Shown in pieces: positions 9,241-18,429 of a stretch of 64,000 nt of DNA. Below the pieces are notes generated by a model, which ran no database searches, was not told where the DNA came from, and saw only the letters and a list, made by a program, of their open reading frames with translations. The position numbers and the translations under genes were made by a program. Each line of letters begins with the position of its first letter. Position 1 is the first letter of the stretch. Source of the DNA: an uncultured Chitinophagaceae bacterium (GTDB lineage: Bacteria; Bacteroidota; Bacteroidia; Chitinophagales; Chitinophagaceae); NCBI GenBank assembly GCA_937958995.1, contig CALGAP010000004.1, forward strand, positions 124,001 through 188,000, written 5' to 3'.

Positions 9241-9249
9241 TCAAAGCAA

Positions 9250-9277
9250 AAACGCAGGAGTTAAATCTCCTGCGTTT
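9250..9277. terminator. Intrinsic terminator
   Basis: An 11-bp stem, AAACGCAGGAG paired with CTCCTGCGTTT, and a 6-nt loop. T-rich on both sides, so it can serve both the decayed plus-strand locus and the minus-strand GLPGLI gene ending at 9306. Confidence 0.7.
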
Positions 9278-9305
9278 GTTATAGAAGTGATGAGAAGAAT
9301 ATTTA

Positions 9306-10100
9306 TTAACTACGGGCTCTCCGGAACTGCATGCCGCCATTGCGCTGCATTTCTTCCAGGGCTTTGTCGCGCTCTTTTTTGAACTCTTCCGGGGTCACTT
9401 TCTTCCCGTTCTTAGGCTCTTTTATTTTCGCGAGGTCAACTTTGGGGGAGAGCTCTACGGCCTGGTAAACGGTACGTCCGTTGTTGATATCGATTGCCAG
9501 GATCAGGCCGGGTAATTGTCCCTGGTATTCAGGGCCGGCAGGCACCGGAATAGAGGGTGCAAACCAGGCGGTAATATTGGTTGTGTCGGGCACTACTTCT
9601 CTCTTCACCACGCCATTATCAAAATTTACTGCCACGCGGGTGCCGATGCGTTGTGCCACGGCCTGCTGGCAAACCTGGTTTAAGATGGTTCTTGTCTCGC
9701 CGGTGAGCTTCCAGTTCAGTTTGGAGATGCTGTCCTGCACGATATAAGTCTTTGCCGCAAACTCGCGTTGCTCAATGATGCGGCCTTCGGCAAAATTGTG
9801 GTAAGAAATATCGTCCTGGCCGGCAATCATTACGCGCACCTGGGCGCCGCTGCCGTTACCCAATTGTGAATCGTCGGGGGTATCGTCTTCCAGTGTGCGG
9901 CGGAGTGATTGGTTGTTACCAAAAAGCACTTCAATCCTGTCGGTCCGGGTACGGGGCAACATCTGTTCGCTGCCTTCCATTCCTGCCATTCGAATTTGCA
10001 TTTGTACGGTGCGTTCATAAACCACGCGGCCTTCCAGCTGCTGCGCTGAGGCCATACCCGCGCCAAACATCGCGCAGGCCATTACGAGCATTTTTTTCAT
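9306..10100 (-). CDS. GLPGLI family secreted protein
   Basis: 264 residues with a signal peptide (MKKMLVMACAMFGAGMASAQ). The family signature is present in GQLPGLILAIDINNG near residue 200, preceded by the usual TYIVQDS..LNWKLTGETRTILNQVCQQA block and a lone W-F-A-P segment (ITAWFAPSIPVPAGPEYQG). GLPGLI proteins (TIGR01200) are exported Bacteroidota proteins of unknown function, often encoded next to carboxypeptidase-regulatory outer-membrane proteins, as here. Divergent from the histidine kinase gene, with a shared regulator site between them. The C-terminus is charged and Arg-rich. Confidence 0.88.
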   Translation of the reverse strand: MKKMLVMACAMFGAGMASAQQLEGRVVYERTVQMQIRMAGMEGSEQMLPRTRTDRIEVLFGNNQSLRRTLEDDTPDDSQLGNGSGAQVRVMIAGQDDISYHNFAEGRIIEQREFAAKTYIVQDSISKLNWKLTGETRTILNQVCQQAVAQRIGTRVAVNFDNGVVKREVVPDTTNITAWFAPSIPVPAGPEYQGQLPGLILAIDINNGRTVYQAVELSPKVDLAKIKEPKNGKKVTPEEFKKERDKALEEMQRNGGMQFRRARS

Positions 10101-10118
10101 CGGTCATTTATTTGAAAT

Positions 10119-10185
10119 CAAAGCTATAGCAGGGTTCATCGCACAGAGGTTAATGCACCTTGGTTTAATGTTAATTAAGGTTAAT
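10119..10185 (-). promoter_or_regulatory. Predicted response-regulator site plus -7 box for the GLPGLI gene
   Basis: Read on the minus strand: TTAACC (10184-10179), TTAACA (10174-10169) and TTAACC (10153-10148), then 21 nt, then TAGCTTTG (10126-10119), a full match to TAnnTTTG. Spacing of the repeats and of the -7 box is identical to the site at 5878-5944, and most intervening bases also match. The start codon is 18 nt further on. It also lies upstream of the divergent kinase gene, so autoregulation is likely. Confidence 0.65.
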
Positions 10186-10213
10186 CGGCCCGAAACCGTG
10201 CGCTTGAAAAGGC

Positions 10214-10221
10214 TACTTTTG
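10214..10221 (+). promoter_or_regulatory. -7 promoter box of the kinase/regulator operon
   Basis: TACTTTTG is a full match to TAnnTTTG and ends only 5 nt before the ATG at 10227. Transcription should start at or next to the start codon, giving a leaderless mRNA. Confidence 0.6.
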
Positions 10222-10226
10222 TAGGT

Positions 10227-11693
10227 ATGACGAAACGCCGGGTAAATATTTCCATTCTGCTCATGCTGCTGGCCATAGTAGCCATAGTGGCGTTTCAGAC
10301 GTATTGGTTACGCAAAAACTATATTGAACAGGAGCGCAACCTGGCGTTTCGTACCAATGTATTGTTTCGCGATGCTTTACAGATGGTGCAGGCTGCCAAG
10401 CTCGGCCTCGACACCAGCTCTCCCTTCAGAATTCGCGCGAGGAGAGGTGCGGCGGGTACGCTAGACATCATTCAAAGAAGAGCGCTGGGCGAAGCGCGTG
10501 GCACCGGCAGAAGAATGGCCGAAGTGATCATCAGTGAAAAATCCGATATCAAATGGAGCCCCGATTCCTTAGTACCGCCGCTGCCTAAAGTCGATTCTGC
10601 CACCATCAAGGTTTTCAATCGGCCCGGACCCAATGGTGGTAATGCGCAGTTTATACAAATACTACGCGGGGTGGAATCGCTCAACGATAGCATCACGGTG
10701 CAGGAACTTGACACTACTTTTGCCAAATTGCTGAAAGAGGAAAATATTTCGCTTGGCTATGTTATCTCCAAAATCAAAACACCCGACCGGGGCGGTAGTT
10801 TTTTCCCGGTAGATGATGAGGCGCCCAACGAAATCACTATCGGTTTCAGCGATCCTGTTACCTATCGTATCGACCTGAAAGATGCCAACTGGTATATCCT
10901 CAGGCAAATGTCTTCGCAAATCCTGGTGTCGCTGATGCTGGTGGGTTTGACCATCTTCTCATTTACATTACTCTTGCGTAACCTGATAGAACAACGCAAA
11001 CTGACGCAGCTGAAGAATGACTTCATCAGCAATATCACGCACGAGCTAAAAACACCGATCGCCACCGTAAGCGTGGCCATAGAAGCGCTGCGCAATTTCA
11101 ATGCGCTGCACGATCCGCAAAGAACCAAGGAATACCTGGATATTTCTGCCAACGAATTGCAGCGTCTTTCTTTGCTGGTGGATAAAGTGCTTAAATTGTC
11201 GATGTTTGAAAAACACCAGATCGAGCTGCGTGAAGAAAGTGTGGATCTATTGCAATTGGTAGAAGAAGTAGTAGCTTCGATGAAGCTGCAGTTTGAAAAG
11301 TATAAGGCCAAAGTGAGCGTAAGGCCCCAAGGAAAAGATTTTGTGATAAAGGCCGACCGCCTGCATGTGACGAGTGTGATATTCAACCTGCTCGACAATG
11401 CGCTGAAGTATAGCAAAGAGAACCCGTCAATACAAATCGAGCTGAAATCGCTCGACAACGAGGTGGAATTGAGCGTTACTGACAATGGCATCGGTATAGC
11501 CCCTGAGTTTCGCAAAAAGATTTTTGATAAATTTTTCCGTGTGCCCACCGGCGATACACACAATGTGAAAGGCTATGGGCTCGGATTGAGCTACGTGGCT
11601 TATGTAATTCAACGCCATCGTGGTACCATCGACATGGAAAGCCAGCCCGGCATCGGGAGCCGCTTTATTATTAAATTGTTGAAAAGCGCATGA
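10227..11693 (+). CDS. Sensor histidine kinase
   Basis: 488 residues. TM1 ~8-25 and TM2 ~230-252 enclose a ~200-residue periplasmic sensor without a recognised fold. No HAMP domain is obvious. HisKA follows with His272 in NITHELKTPIATV, then HATPase_c with the N box (NLLDNALKYSKENP), DNGIGI, FDKFFRVPTG and GYGLGLSYV. It should autophosphorylate His272 and pass phosphate to the regulator that overlaps its 3' end by 4 nt (ATGA). The shared site at 10148-10185 suggests the pair controls the GLPGLI gene, the outer-membrane protein at 5980 and itself. The signal is unknown. Confidence 0.92.
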   Translation: MTKRRVNISILLMLLAIVAIVAFQTYWLRKNYIEQERNLAFRTNVLFRDALQMVQAAKLGLDTSSPFRIRARRGAAGTLDIIQRRALGEARGTGRRMAEVIISEKSDIKWSPDSLVPPLPKVDSATIKVFNRPGPNGGNAQFIQILRGVESLNDSITVQELDTTFAKLLKEENISLGYVISKIKTPDRGGSFFPVDDEAPNEITIGFSDPVTYRIDLKDANWYILRQMSSQILVSLMLVGLTIFSFTLLLRNLIEQRKLTQLKNDFISNITHELKTPIATVSVAIEALRNFNALHDPQRTKEYLDISANELQRLSLLVDKVLKLSMFEKHQIELREESVDLLQLVEEVVASMKLQFEKYKAKVSVRPQGKDFVIKADRLHVTSVIFNLLDNALKYSKENPSIQIELKSLDNEVELSVTDNGIGIAPEFRKKIFDKFFRVPTGDTHNVKGYGLGLSYVAYVIQRHRGTIDMESQPGIGSRFIIKLLKSA

Positions 11694-12388
11694 GCAAAAC
11701 AAAAGTCCTCTACGTAGAAGATGAATTATTCCTCGGAAAAATTGTGAAGGAAAGCCTTGAGAGCCGCCAATATGATGTGGTGATGGAAAGCGATGGCGCC
11801 AACGTGCTGTCTGTTTTTCAAAAAGCCAATCCCGATATCTGCGTTCTGGACGTGATGCTGCCGAATAAAGACGGGTTCACCATAGCCGAAGAAATCAGGG
11901 AGCTGGATCAGTCGGTTCCCATCATTTTTCTTACCGCCAAAACACAAACCGACGACCTGGTGAAAGGTTTCTCAACCGGCGGCAACGATTATATCCGCAA
12001 GCCCTTTAGCATGGAAGAATTGATCGCACGCATTGAAAATGCTTTACGATACAAGCGCGAAGGGAAGTCGCAGTCAAAGCCGGCTGGCGCCGACGAAGTG
12101 AAAATTGGCAAATACAGTTTTCACCTCACCCGCCAGACACTTACGAATGGTAAGGAAGAGCGAAAATTGTCGTTCCGCGAAAGCGAGTTGCTGAAATTAT
12201 TGTACGAAAACCGCGACAAGATCATCGATCGAAAGGATATTCTCAACCTGCTATGGGGAAGTGATTCTTTCTTCAACTCGCGCAACCTGGATGTGTATAT
12301 CACCAAACTGCGCAGCTACCTGAAAGATGATGACTCGCTTGAGATCATCACCATCAAGGGAATCGGTTACCGGTTTGTGATCGGGTAA
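11690..12388 (+). CDS. OmpR/PhoB-family response regulator
   Basis: 232 residues. Receiver domain ~4-120 with acidic pocket E10/D11, phospho-acceptor Asp54 (CVLDVMLPNKDG), T/S and Lys in FLTAKT. The winged-helix Trans_reg_C domain is ~135-230 (LSFRESELLKLLYENRDKIIDRK, NLDVYITKLRSYL, IKGIGYRFV). It is translationally coupled to the kinase through a 4-nt overlap. OmpR/PhoB regulators bind phased direct repeats, which fits the TTAACC repeats upstream of 5980 and 10100. Its last 22 bases overlap the end of the convergent gene at 12367. Confidence 0.94.
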   Translation: MSKTKVLYVEDELFLGKIVKESLESRQYDVVMESDGANVLSVFQKANPDICVLDVMLPNKDGFTIAEEIRELDQSVPIIFLTAKTQTDDLVKGFSTGGNDYIRKPFSMEELIARIENALRYKREGKSQSKPAGADEVKIGKYSFHLTRQTLTNGKEERKLSFRESELLKLLYENRDKIIDRKDILNLLWGSDSFFNSRNLDVYITKLRSYLKDDDSLEIITIKGIGYRFVIG

Positions 12389-12657
12389 GCACCAGGCCGT
12401 TTCATTCTTTGCATGAACCACATAATGGTGAAACTCGGAATAAAATCGAGTCCGGGCATTATCTCTTCAAAGAAATTGAACATGCCGCCCAACGCGCCTT
12501 TCCAGCTGCCAAAGGTCCGCCAGAAAATAAACGCTGACACGGGTGCCCAGAAAATGTCCGATAGTTCACCTATGAAAGGTAACGCGTAAGACGCATAACC
12601 TACAAGGTCCATCAAGAGGCAAAATGCCAGGGAAACTTCTTTTGGTTGTCTGTTCAT
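12367..12657 (-). CDS. Small hydrophobic membrane protein (96 aa)
   Basis: Start taken at ATG 12657 (MNRQPKEVSLAF); a longer frame to 12675 also exists. Hydrophobic stretches lie near residues 10-30 and 34-50, and a conserved-looking FFEEIMPGLDFIPSFTIMWF follows. It is probably a small inner-membrane protein with two or three helices. Convergent with the response regulator, overlapping its last 22 bases, so the two transcripts have no room for a separate terminator. No family name can be assigned with confidence. Confidence 0.65.
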   Translation of the reverse strand: MNRQPKEVSLAFCLLMDLVGYASYALPFIGELSDIFWAPVSAFIFWRTFGSWKGALGGMFNFFEEIMPGLDFIPSFTIMWFMQRMKRPGAYPITNR

Positions 12658-12710
12658 GCTTGTAAGTTGGTGCAATTAACGATATAGTTGTATGAACAGA
12701 GCGTTAAATA

Positions 12711-15700
12711 TTACACCAGCAGCATTCTTTTTTTCAGCACCTCTTCGATCTCGTTGAGTCGGAATGGTTTTGAGATGTAGTCGTTCATGCCCGCGGCAAT
12801 GCATTTGTCCTTGTCTTCCTGCATGGCATCGGCCGTAAGGGCCACTACGGGAATCCTGTTATACGGTTCGGGCAGCTGGCGAATCAGTTTGGTGGTGGCA
12901 ATGCCATCCATTTCAGGCATATTCACGTCCATGAAGATCAGCACAGGGTCGTAGTGAGGAAGTATTTCAAGCGCTTGTTTACCGTTGGTGGCTTTGATCA
13001 CTTCAAATCCCATCTTGTTCAGCACTTCCGAGATCAGCATCATATTAATGGGTTCATCTTCCACCACCATTATTGTTGCAGCATCGGTTAGTTTATTGAT
13101 AACGGGAATGCCCGTTGTGTTGTTTTCAGTGTGGGTTTGGGTAAACAATCCGGAAATCACCGCATACACCTCGTACAGTTTCACCGGCTTGGTAAGCAGG
13201 CTGTGAATGCCCAGCTTTTCCGCATCATTTTGCAGCAATGATTTTTCAAGCGTGTTTACCATCAGCAGTATCGGCACGTTGAGCTCAGGTTTTTCCTGCC
13301 GCCATTCTTTCACCAGTTTAATTCCATCTTTGCCCGGCATTTGCTGGTCGATGATGATGATATCGGGCAAATTGCCGGTGTGCAGTGCTTTCTCTATGTA
13401 TATCATTGCTTCTTCGGCGCTTGCGGCGACGTCGCAATCTATTTTGAAATAATTGGCAATTTGTTGCAATACCCAGCGGCTGGTAGCATTATCATCCACC
13501 ACAAGCAGTTTATCTACCGGCGGTTTGTGTGCAGCGTCAATACGCGGGCTCATGTTCACCGCTTCGAGTGGTACGCGCAGGGTGAATGTACTGCCTCTAC
13601 CGATCTCGCTGGTCACGCTCAGGCTGCCTTCCATTAATTCGGCAAGACTTTTCGAAATGGTAAGCCCCAGTCCTGTGCCCCCGTATTTGCGGGTGGTAGA
13701 TGAATCGGCCTGCGTGAAGCTTTCAAAAATCTTCGATAGCTTTTCTTTGGGAATACCTATACCAGTATCGCGCACAGACAATTCCGCATCGAACCACTGC
13801 TTGCCGTTCTTCGTATAGTAATCGCTGCATTTGGTGATGGAAATGAAAATTTCTCCCTCAGCAGTAAACTTGATAGCATTACCCAACAGGTTCACCAGCA
13901 CCTGGCGAATACGCACCGGGTCGCCCGCCACCAGCGCAGGCAGTGATGGATCGATATGACCGATCATCTCCAGCTTTTTCTCGTAAGCTTTTACAGTAAG
14001 GATATCGATGGTTTCTTCTACCAGTTCGTCTATACGGAAATTGGTTTTATCAATTTCCATCTTGCCTGCTTCAATCTTCGAGAAGTCGAGAATATCGTTA
14101 ATGATCTCCAGCAGGTTGTAAGCCGATTTCTTTACGTTGGCCAGGTATTCGCGTTGGTTCTTTTGTAATTCGGTGGTAAGTATAAGATCGGTGAAACCCA
14201 GGATGCCGTTCATAGGCGTCCGCAGCTCATGGCTCATATTGGCCATGAACTCGCTCTTGGCAATGCTGGCTGCTTCGGCCATATTCTTCGCCTGCACCAG
14301 CTCCTGTTCCATTTGCTTGCGCTCGATGGCCGCGGCCAGCGTTGCGGCGAATGATTGCAGTATGGAAAATTCACTCAGCGTCCATTCTCTTTCTTCCTTG
14401 CAATCGTGAAAACTCACAAAGCCCCAGAAACGATGCAGGGTAAAAATGGGAATGACGGCAATCGATTTTACGTGCTCTTTCTCGAATACAGCTCGAATGG
14501 CAGGTTCGTTGATATTACGGGTATGACTGAAGTAAATATCTTCTTTGGAAAGTGTTTTATACATGTCAGACTCGGTGTCGGCCTCGAGGCGCTGCCACCC
14601 GGCATCGCGATGCGTCAGCTGATCTGAGATGTTATCCCAACGAAGAAGGCGGCTTATGTATAGTTTTTTGTTTTCTTCAGCGAATTCATTGGTATATATG
14701 TTCACCGCATCCACCTGCATTTTTCTTCCGAGTAGTTGTATGGCTTCGCCCATCGCATCTTCCAGCGTGTTGTTGCTGATCAGCTGGTGTGTTGCTTCTG
14801 CAATGGCCATCAGCAACTGGTCTTTACGCAGTAGTGTTTCTTCCACCTTTTTACGCTGCGTAATGTTGTGCGCAAATCCCAGCACGCCCCAGGGTGAACC
14901 ATCATGATCTCGCAGCGGCACTTTCACCACGCTCATTACCTGTGTTTTGCCATTCACCACATTTACTTCTTCGGGCACAAATTTGGTCTTACCAGTCTTG
15001 ATCACATCATCATCATCGGCCCAATAGCCGCGCGTGCCTTTGTCCGGATCGCCCACCACCATTTCGGGCGGGAAGCCGAGTTCGAGATCATTTCTTCCAA
15101 TGAAGTCTATGGGCATACGGCCGAGCGCATCTGCAAAGGCCTGGTTTACCAGCATAAATCGGTGACCGCTGTCTTTGATAAAGATCCAGTCGGGCGTGGA
15201 GTCAATCACCGTGCGCAGTAATTCTTCCGATTGTTTTACCTCAGCCAGTAGTTGTTCTTTTTCTGCCTCCGACCTTCTGCGTTCGGTAATATTACGCGAC
15301 GCGCAGATCAGCTTCATCACTTCGTCATTTTCTTTTACCGGCTTTATAATGCTTTCGAGCCATATGTATTCGTCGTCTTTTGTACGCATGCGGTAGCGCA
15401 GCGTGAGCGATTCCACTTCGTTGAGTGTAGGATTGAGGGCACTCTTCACAAACTCTTCCATATCGTCGGGGTGTACATAATCCATCAGGAACTGGCCCTC
15501 TACCTCGTCGGGACGGAAGCCCAGGATTTTTTGTACCGATGGCGAAATGTACTGGAGCGTACCATCGGGAAGATTTACGGAAATGATATCTTCTGAGTGT
15601 TCGGCCAGCAGACGGAATTTCTGCTCGCTGTCTTGCAATGCCTTTTCTGCTTCTTTTTGTTGTGTAATGTCCTGCGCAATACCAAAACCGGTCTCATCGC

Positions 15701-17087
15701 CGATATTTTTTCCCCTGATAAATATATACTTGAACTGGCCGGAATGATTTACTACCCGAACGATAAAACTAATCTCGTAATTTGTCTGGTTTTGGTTACG
15801 CGATGCCTTGGCCAGCGCGTCATTCACTATATCCCTGTCTTCGGGAATTACATATTGCTGGATAAATCTCGTGACGTGCATGGTTTTCGGCTCGGGATTA
15901 TTATCGTGCAGCAGGCTTACAAACTCCGCGCTCAGTTCTAATGTGCCGGTAGTGAAATGAATTTTCCAGCTGCCCATGCGAGCGTAGTTCATAGCAAACG
16001 ATGAAGTGCGCAGCGCCTCTTCCTTCATTTGCTCGGCAATCACTTTGTCGGTCACGTTTACGCCGATGCCCTGTATTTCGCGGGGGCCTTGTTCGTTTTG
16101 CAGCGCAATGAATTCCCACTCGGTCCAGAGGAAACCGGAGTTTTCGTTCACCGGGTTGCGCATGCGAATCTTTTGTATGGTGCCGGGGTTAGCGCGACAG
16201 GCCCTGGCCATTTCTTCGCAACGCTGAATATCTTTTGGGAAGATGGCGATGGTCCAGGGTGCGCCCATCAGCATTGCTTCGGTGTAGCCGAATGTTTTTA
16301 GAAACTGCGGGTTGGCGAAAGTGAATTTGCCATCGCGGTCTACGCGAACCAGGTAGTTGGTTTGCGAGTTGAGTATGGAGGAAAGATATTTTTTCTCATT
16401 CAGCAATTCATTTCGCGCCGCCTGCAGTTCCATGAAGTTGCGCTTATGGCTGCGAAACAATGGTTCCACCACCAGCATTATCAGGCATATCAGCGCGATG
16501 ATGAGTGAAATGAGTTTGCCTGTATCGATATGCGATGCCTCCTGTATTTTGGATTCGGCAAGACCGGCATACAGCCGGGTGGCTTCTTCCATGAGGGGCG
16601 TGAACTTTTTCTCGTTGTACAAAATGGTGCGGATATACACGCCACTGTTGAGCGCCCATAGCAGGCTGTCGCCGTGCGCCACTTCGTGCGCCACAGAAAG
16701 CATGCTGCTGATATGGGTCTGTGCATTGGTGAGCAGGCGGGTAATTTCAAGCACCTGCCCGGTGGAGGGTGATTTTTCCTGCGGCACCATTTGGGCGCGC
16801 AACACCTGGTTAATGGCCCTGAAACTGTCAACCGAAGCCGCCAGCCGGTTGCGTAAGGCCGGCACTTCGTTGGCGGGAGTGGCATTATTGAGCAGCAGCA
16901 ACAGGTCTTTCACCATCTGTTGGCTGAGCATGCGCTGGTGACCGGTCATGTTGATGACCTGTACCATTTTTTCATTTTCCCTCGATCGTTGCCAGGAGAG
17001 GTAGTAGGCAAAAAAATTGAATAGCAACACCCCTGCCAGTACGACAGCAGCAGTGCGGATCAGCTTGGGAAAGGGGCGGCTACTCAT
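12711..17087 (-). CDS. Hybrid sensor histidine kinase with PilJ/NarX-like sensor, PAS repeats, GAF and two receivers
   Basis: 1458 residues. TM1 ~12-31 and TM2 ~190-210 bound a periplasmic helical domain with NMTGHQRMLSQQMVK, resembling the P-box of nitrate sensors and the PilJ N-terminal domain. Then come about four PAS/PAC units (~230-350, 355-480, 485-605, 620-745), a GAF domain (~760-905), HisKA with His953 (NMSHELRTPMNG), HATPase_c (DTGIGIPKEKL, GGTGLGLTIS), and two receiver domains (IIIIDQQMPGKDG and LIFMDVNMPEMDG). It has no HPt domain, so an external phosphotransfer partner may be needed. Monocistronic as far as can be seen. The ligand is inference only. Confidence 0.9.
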   Translation of the reverse strand: MSSRPFPKLIRTAAVVLAGVLLFNFFAYYLSWQRSRENEKMVQVINMTGHQRMLSQQMVKDLLLLLNNATPANEVPALRNRLAASVDSFRAINQVLRAQMVPQEKSPSTGQVLEITRLLTNAQTHISSMLSVAHEVAHGDSLLWALNSGVYIRTILYNEKKFTPLMEEATRLYAGLAESKIQEASHIDTGKLISLIIALICLIMLVVEPLFRSHKRNFMELQAARNELLNEKKYLSSILNSQTNYLVRVDRDGKFTFANPQFLKTFGYTEAMLMGAPWTIAIFPKDIQRCEEMARACRANPGTIQKIRMRNPVNENSGFLWTEWEFIALQNEQGPREIQGIGVNVTDKVIAEQMKEEALRTSSFAMNYARMGSWKIHFTTGTLELSAEFVSLLHDNNPEPKTMHVTRFIQQYVIPEDRDIVNDALAKASRNQNQTNYEISFIVRVVNHSGQFKYIFIRGKNIGDETGFGIAQDITQQKEAEKALQDSEQKFRLLAEHSEDIISVNLPDGTLQYISPSVQKILGFRPDEVEGQFLMDYVHPDDMEEFVKSALNPTLNEVESLTLRYRMRTKDDEYIWLESIIKPVKENDEVMKLICASRNITERRRSEAEKEQLLAEVKQSEELLRTVIDSTPDWIFIKDSGHRFMLVNQAFADALGRMPIDFIGRNDLELGFPPEMVVGDPDKGTRGYWADDDDVIKTGKTKFVPEEVNVVNGKTQVMSVVKVPLRDHDGSPWGVLGFAHNITQRKKVEETLLRKDQLLMAIAEATHQLISNNTLEDAMGEAIQLLGRKMQVDAVNIYTNEFAEENKKLYISRLLRWDNISDQLTHRDAGWQRLEADTESDMYKTLSKEDIYFSHTRNINEPAIRAVFEKEHVKSIAVIPIFTLHRFWGFVSFHDCKEEREWTLSEFSILQSFAATLAAAIERKQMEQELVQAKNMAEAASIAKSEFMANMSHELRTPMNGILGFTDLILTTELQKNQREYLANVKKSAYNLLEIINDILDFSKIEAGKMEIDKTNFRIDELVEETIDILTVKAYEKKLEMIGHIDPSLPALVAGDPVRIRQVLVNLLGNAIKFTAEGEIFISITKCSDYYTKNGKQWFDAELSVRDTGIGIPKEKLSKIFESFTQADSSTTRKYGGTGLGLTISKSLAELMEGSLSVTSEIGRGSTFTLRVPLEAVNMSPRIDAAHKPPVDKLLVVDDNATSRWVLQQIANYFKIDCDVAASAEEAMIYIEKALHTGNLPDIIIIDQQMPGKDGIKLVKEWRQEKPELNVPILLMVNTLEKSLLQNDAEKLGIHSLLTKPVKLYEVYAVISGLFTQTHTENNTTGIPVINKLTDAATIMVVEDEPINMMLISEVLNKMGFEVIKATNGKQALEILPHYDPVLIFMDVNMPEMDGIATTKLIRQLPEPYNRIPVVALTADAMQEDKDKCIAAGMNDYISKPFRLNEIEEVLKKRMLLV

Positions 17088-17292
17088 GGTTCTTCAGATA
17101 GATTTGAACTCTATGTGTCTTAACTCAAAACACGCCCTGCTATTGAATGCTGTCGGGTATTTTTTGTACGGATAAGTATTTATATGTAATTTATTGATTT
17201 AGGTCATGTAGTAAAGGCTGACAGTTAACAAGTTGAGGCGATCGGCAAGTGGCTTGCCGGCCTGCAAATTTGTCAAACGGGAAACCGTAATA

Positions 17293-18417
17293 CTAGTAGT
17301 CGATCACCTGCTCCTCGATAGTAGCCGGCAGCTCGCGAAACTCATATTCCTGGTTGCGCAGTTGTGGTTCAAAACCGGCTTCGCGGATGGCCTGCTGTAT
17401 GCTTTTGTAGGTAAAGCGATGGGGGGCACCGGCCGCGCTCACCACATTTTCTTCCAGCATAATGCTGCCGAAGTCGTTGGCGCCGGCATGCAGGCATATC
17501 TGGGCAGTCTGTTTGCCCACGGTAAGCCAGCTGGCCTGGATGTTTTTGATATTGGGCAGCATGATGCGGCTGATGGCAATCATGCGGATATATTCGTCGG
17601 CAGTGGTCAGGTTATGCACGCCCCTGATGCGGGCCAGCAGCGTGTCTACGTCCTGGAAAGTCCAGGGTATGAAAGCCAGGAAACCTTTGGCGCCATCGGG
17701 CTTCAGGCTCTGCACGTGCCTGATCTTCAGCAGGTGCTCAAAGCGTTCTTCCAGCGTTTCTACATGGCCAAACATCATAGTGGCCGAAGTGGTGATGTTC
17801 AGCTTATGCGCCTCGTGCATGATGTCGAGCCATTCCTGGGCGCCACATTTTCCTTTGGAGATAAGCCGCCGCACGCGGTCAACCAGTATTTCGGCGCCCG
17901 CGCCGGGCAGGCTGTCGAGGCCCGCCTCTTTCAGCGCCATCAGCACTTCACGGTGGGTTGATTTTTCCAGTTTGGTGATATGGGCTACTTCTGGTGGACC
18001 AAGAGCATGCAAACGAAGATTGGGGTAAAGTTCTTTCAGCTTTTTGAACAGGTTTACATAAAACTGCAAACCCAGTTGCGGGTGATGACCGCCCTGCAGC
18101 AGCAACTGGTCCCCGCCCCAGCGGAAAGTCTCTTCGATCTTTCTTTTGTACGTTTCGATATCCGTTATGTACGCTTCGGGATGGCCGAGTATGCGGTAAA
18201 AATTACAAAACTTGCAATTGGCAATACATACGTTGGTGGTATTCACATTGCGGTCGATCTGCCACGTCACTTTTCCATGGGGCACCTGTTTTTTGCGCAG
18301 CTCATTGGCTATAAACATCAATTCTGCGAGGGGTGCATATTTAAACAGGTGAATGCCTTCTTCGGCGGTCAGCAACTCCAGGTTCAGGGCCTTCGTATAT
18401 AAATCATCAAAGTTCAT
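17293..18417 (-). CDS. mqnC: Cyclic dehypoxanthinyl futalosine synthase (menaquinone biosynthesis)
   Basis: Radical-SAM enzyme of 374 residues from ATG 18417. A TTG frame to 18435 would start inside the promoter box and is rejected. The iron-sulfur motif is CIANCKFC (Cys64, 68, 71). MqnC-type blocks follow: GGDQLLLQGGHHP, DSLPGAGAEILVDRVR, SATMMFGHVET, NIQASWLTVGK and ANDFGSIMLEENVVSAAG. The last separates it from the related MqnE. It cyclises dehypoxanthine futalosine in the futalosine route to menaquinone, the electron donor for alternative complex III encoded at 38858. Other mqn genes are not in the window. Confidence 0.92.
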   Translation of the reverse strand: MNFDDLYTKALNLELLTAEEGIHLFKYAPLAELMFIANELRKKQVPHGKVTWQIDRNVNTTNVCIANCKFCNFYRILGHPEAYITDIETYKRKIEETFRWGGDQLLLQGGHHPQLGLQFYVNLFKKLKELYPNLRLHALGPPEVAHITKLEKSTHREVLMALKEAGLDSLPGAGAEILVDRVRRLISKGKCGAQEWLDIMHEAHKLNITTSATMMFGHVETLEERFEHLLKIRHVQSLKPDGAKGFLAFIPWTFQDVDTLLARIRGVHNLTTADEYIRMIAISRIMLPNIKNIQASWLTVGKQTAQICLHAGANDFGSIMLEENVVSAAGAPHRFTYKSIQQAIREAGFEPQLRNQEYEFRELPATIEEQVIDY

Positions 18418-18421
18418 GGTG

Positions 18422-18429
18422 CAAAAGTA
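18422..18429 (-). promoter_or_regulatory. -7 promoter box of mqnC
   Basis: TACTTTTG on the minus strand, a full match to TAnnTTTG, ending 4 nt before the mqnC ATG. The transcript is predicted to be leaderless. Confidence 0.6.

Noticed and set aside
17243..17257. Terminator of mqnC
   Set aside because: GGCAAG/CTTGCC is a short hairpin without a T-run on the minus strand.
17293..18417. MqnE (aminofutalosine synthase)
   Set aside because: The ANDFGSIMLEENVVSAAG and LPGAGAEILVDRVR blocks are those of MqnC, not MqnE.
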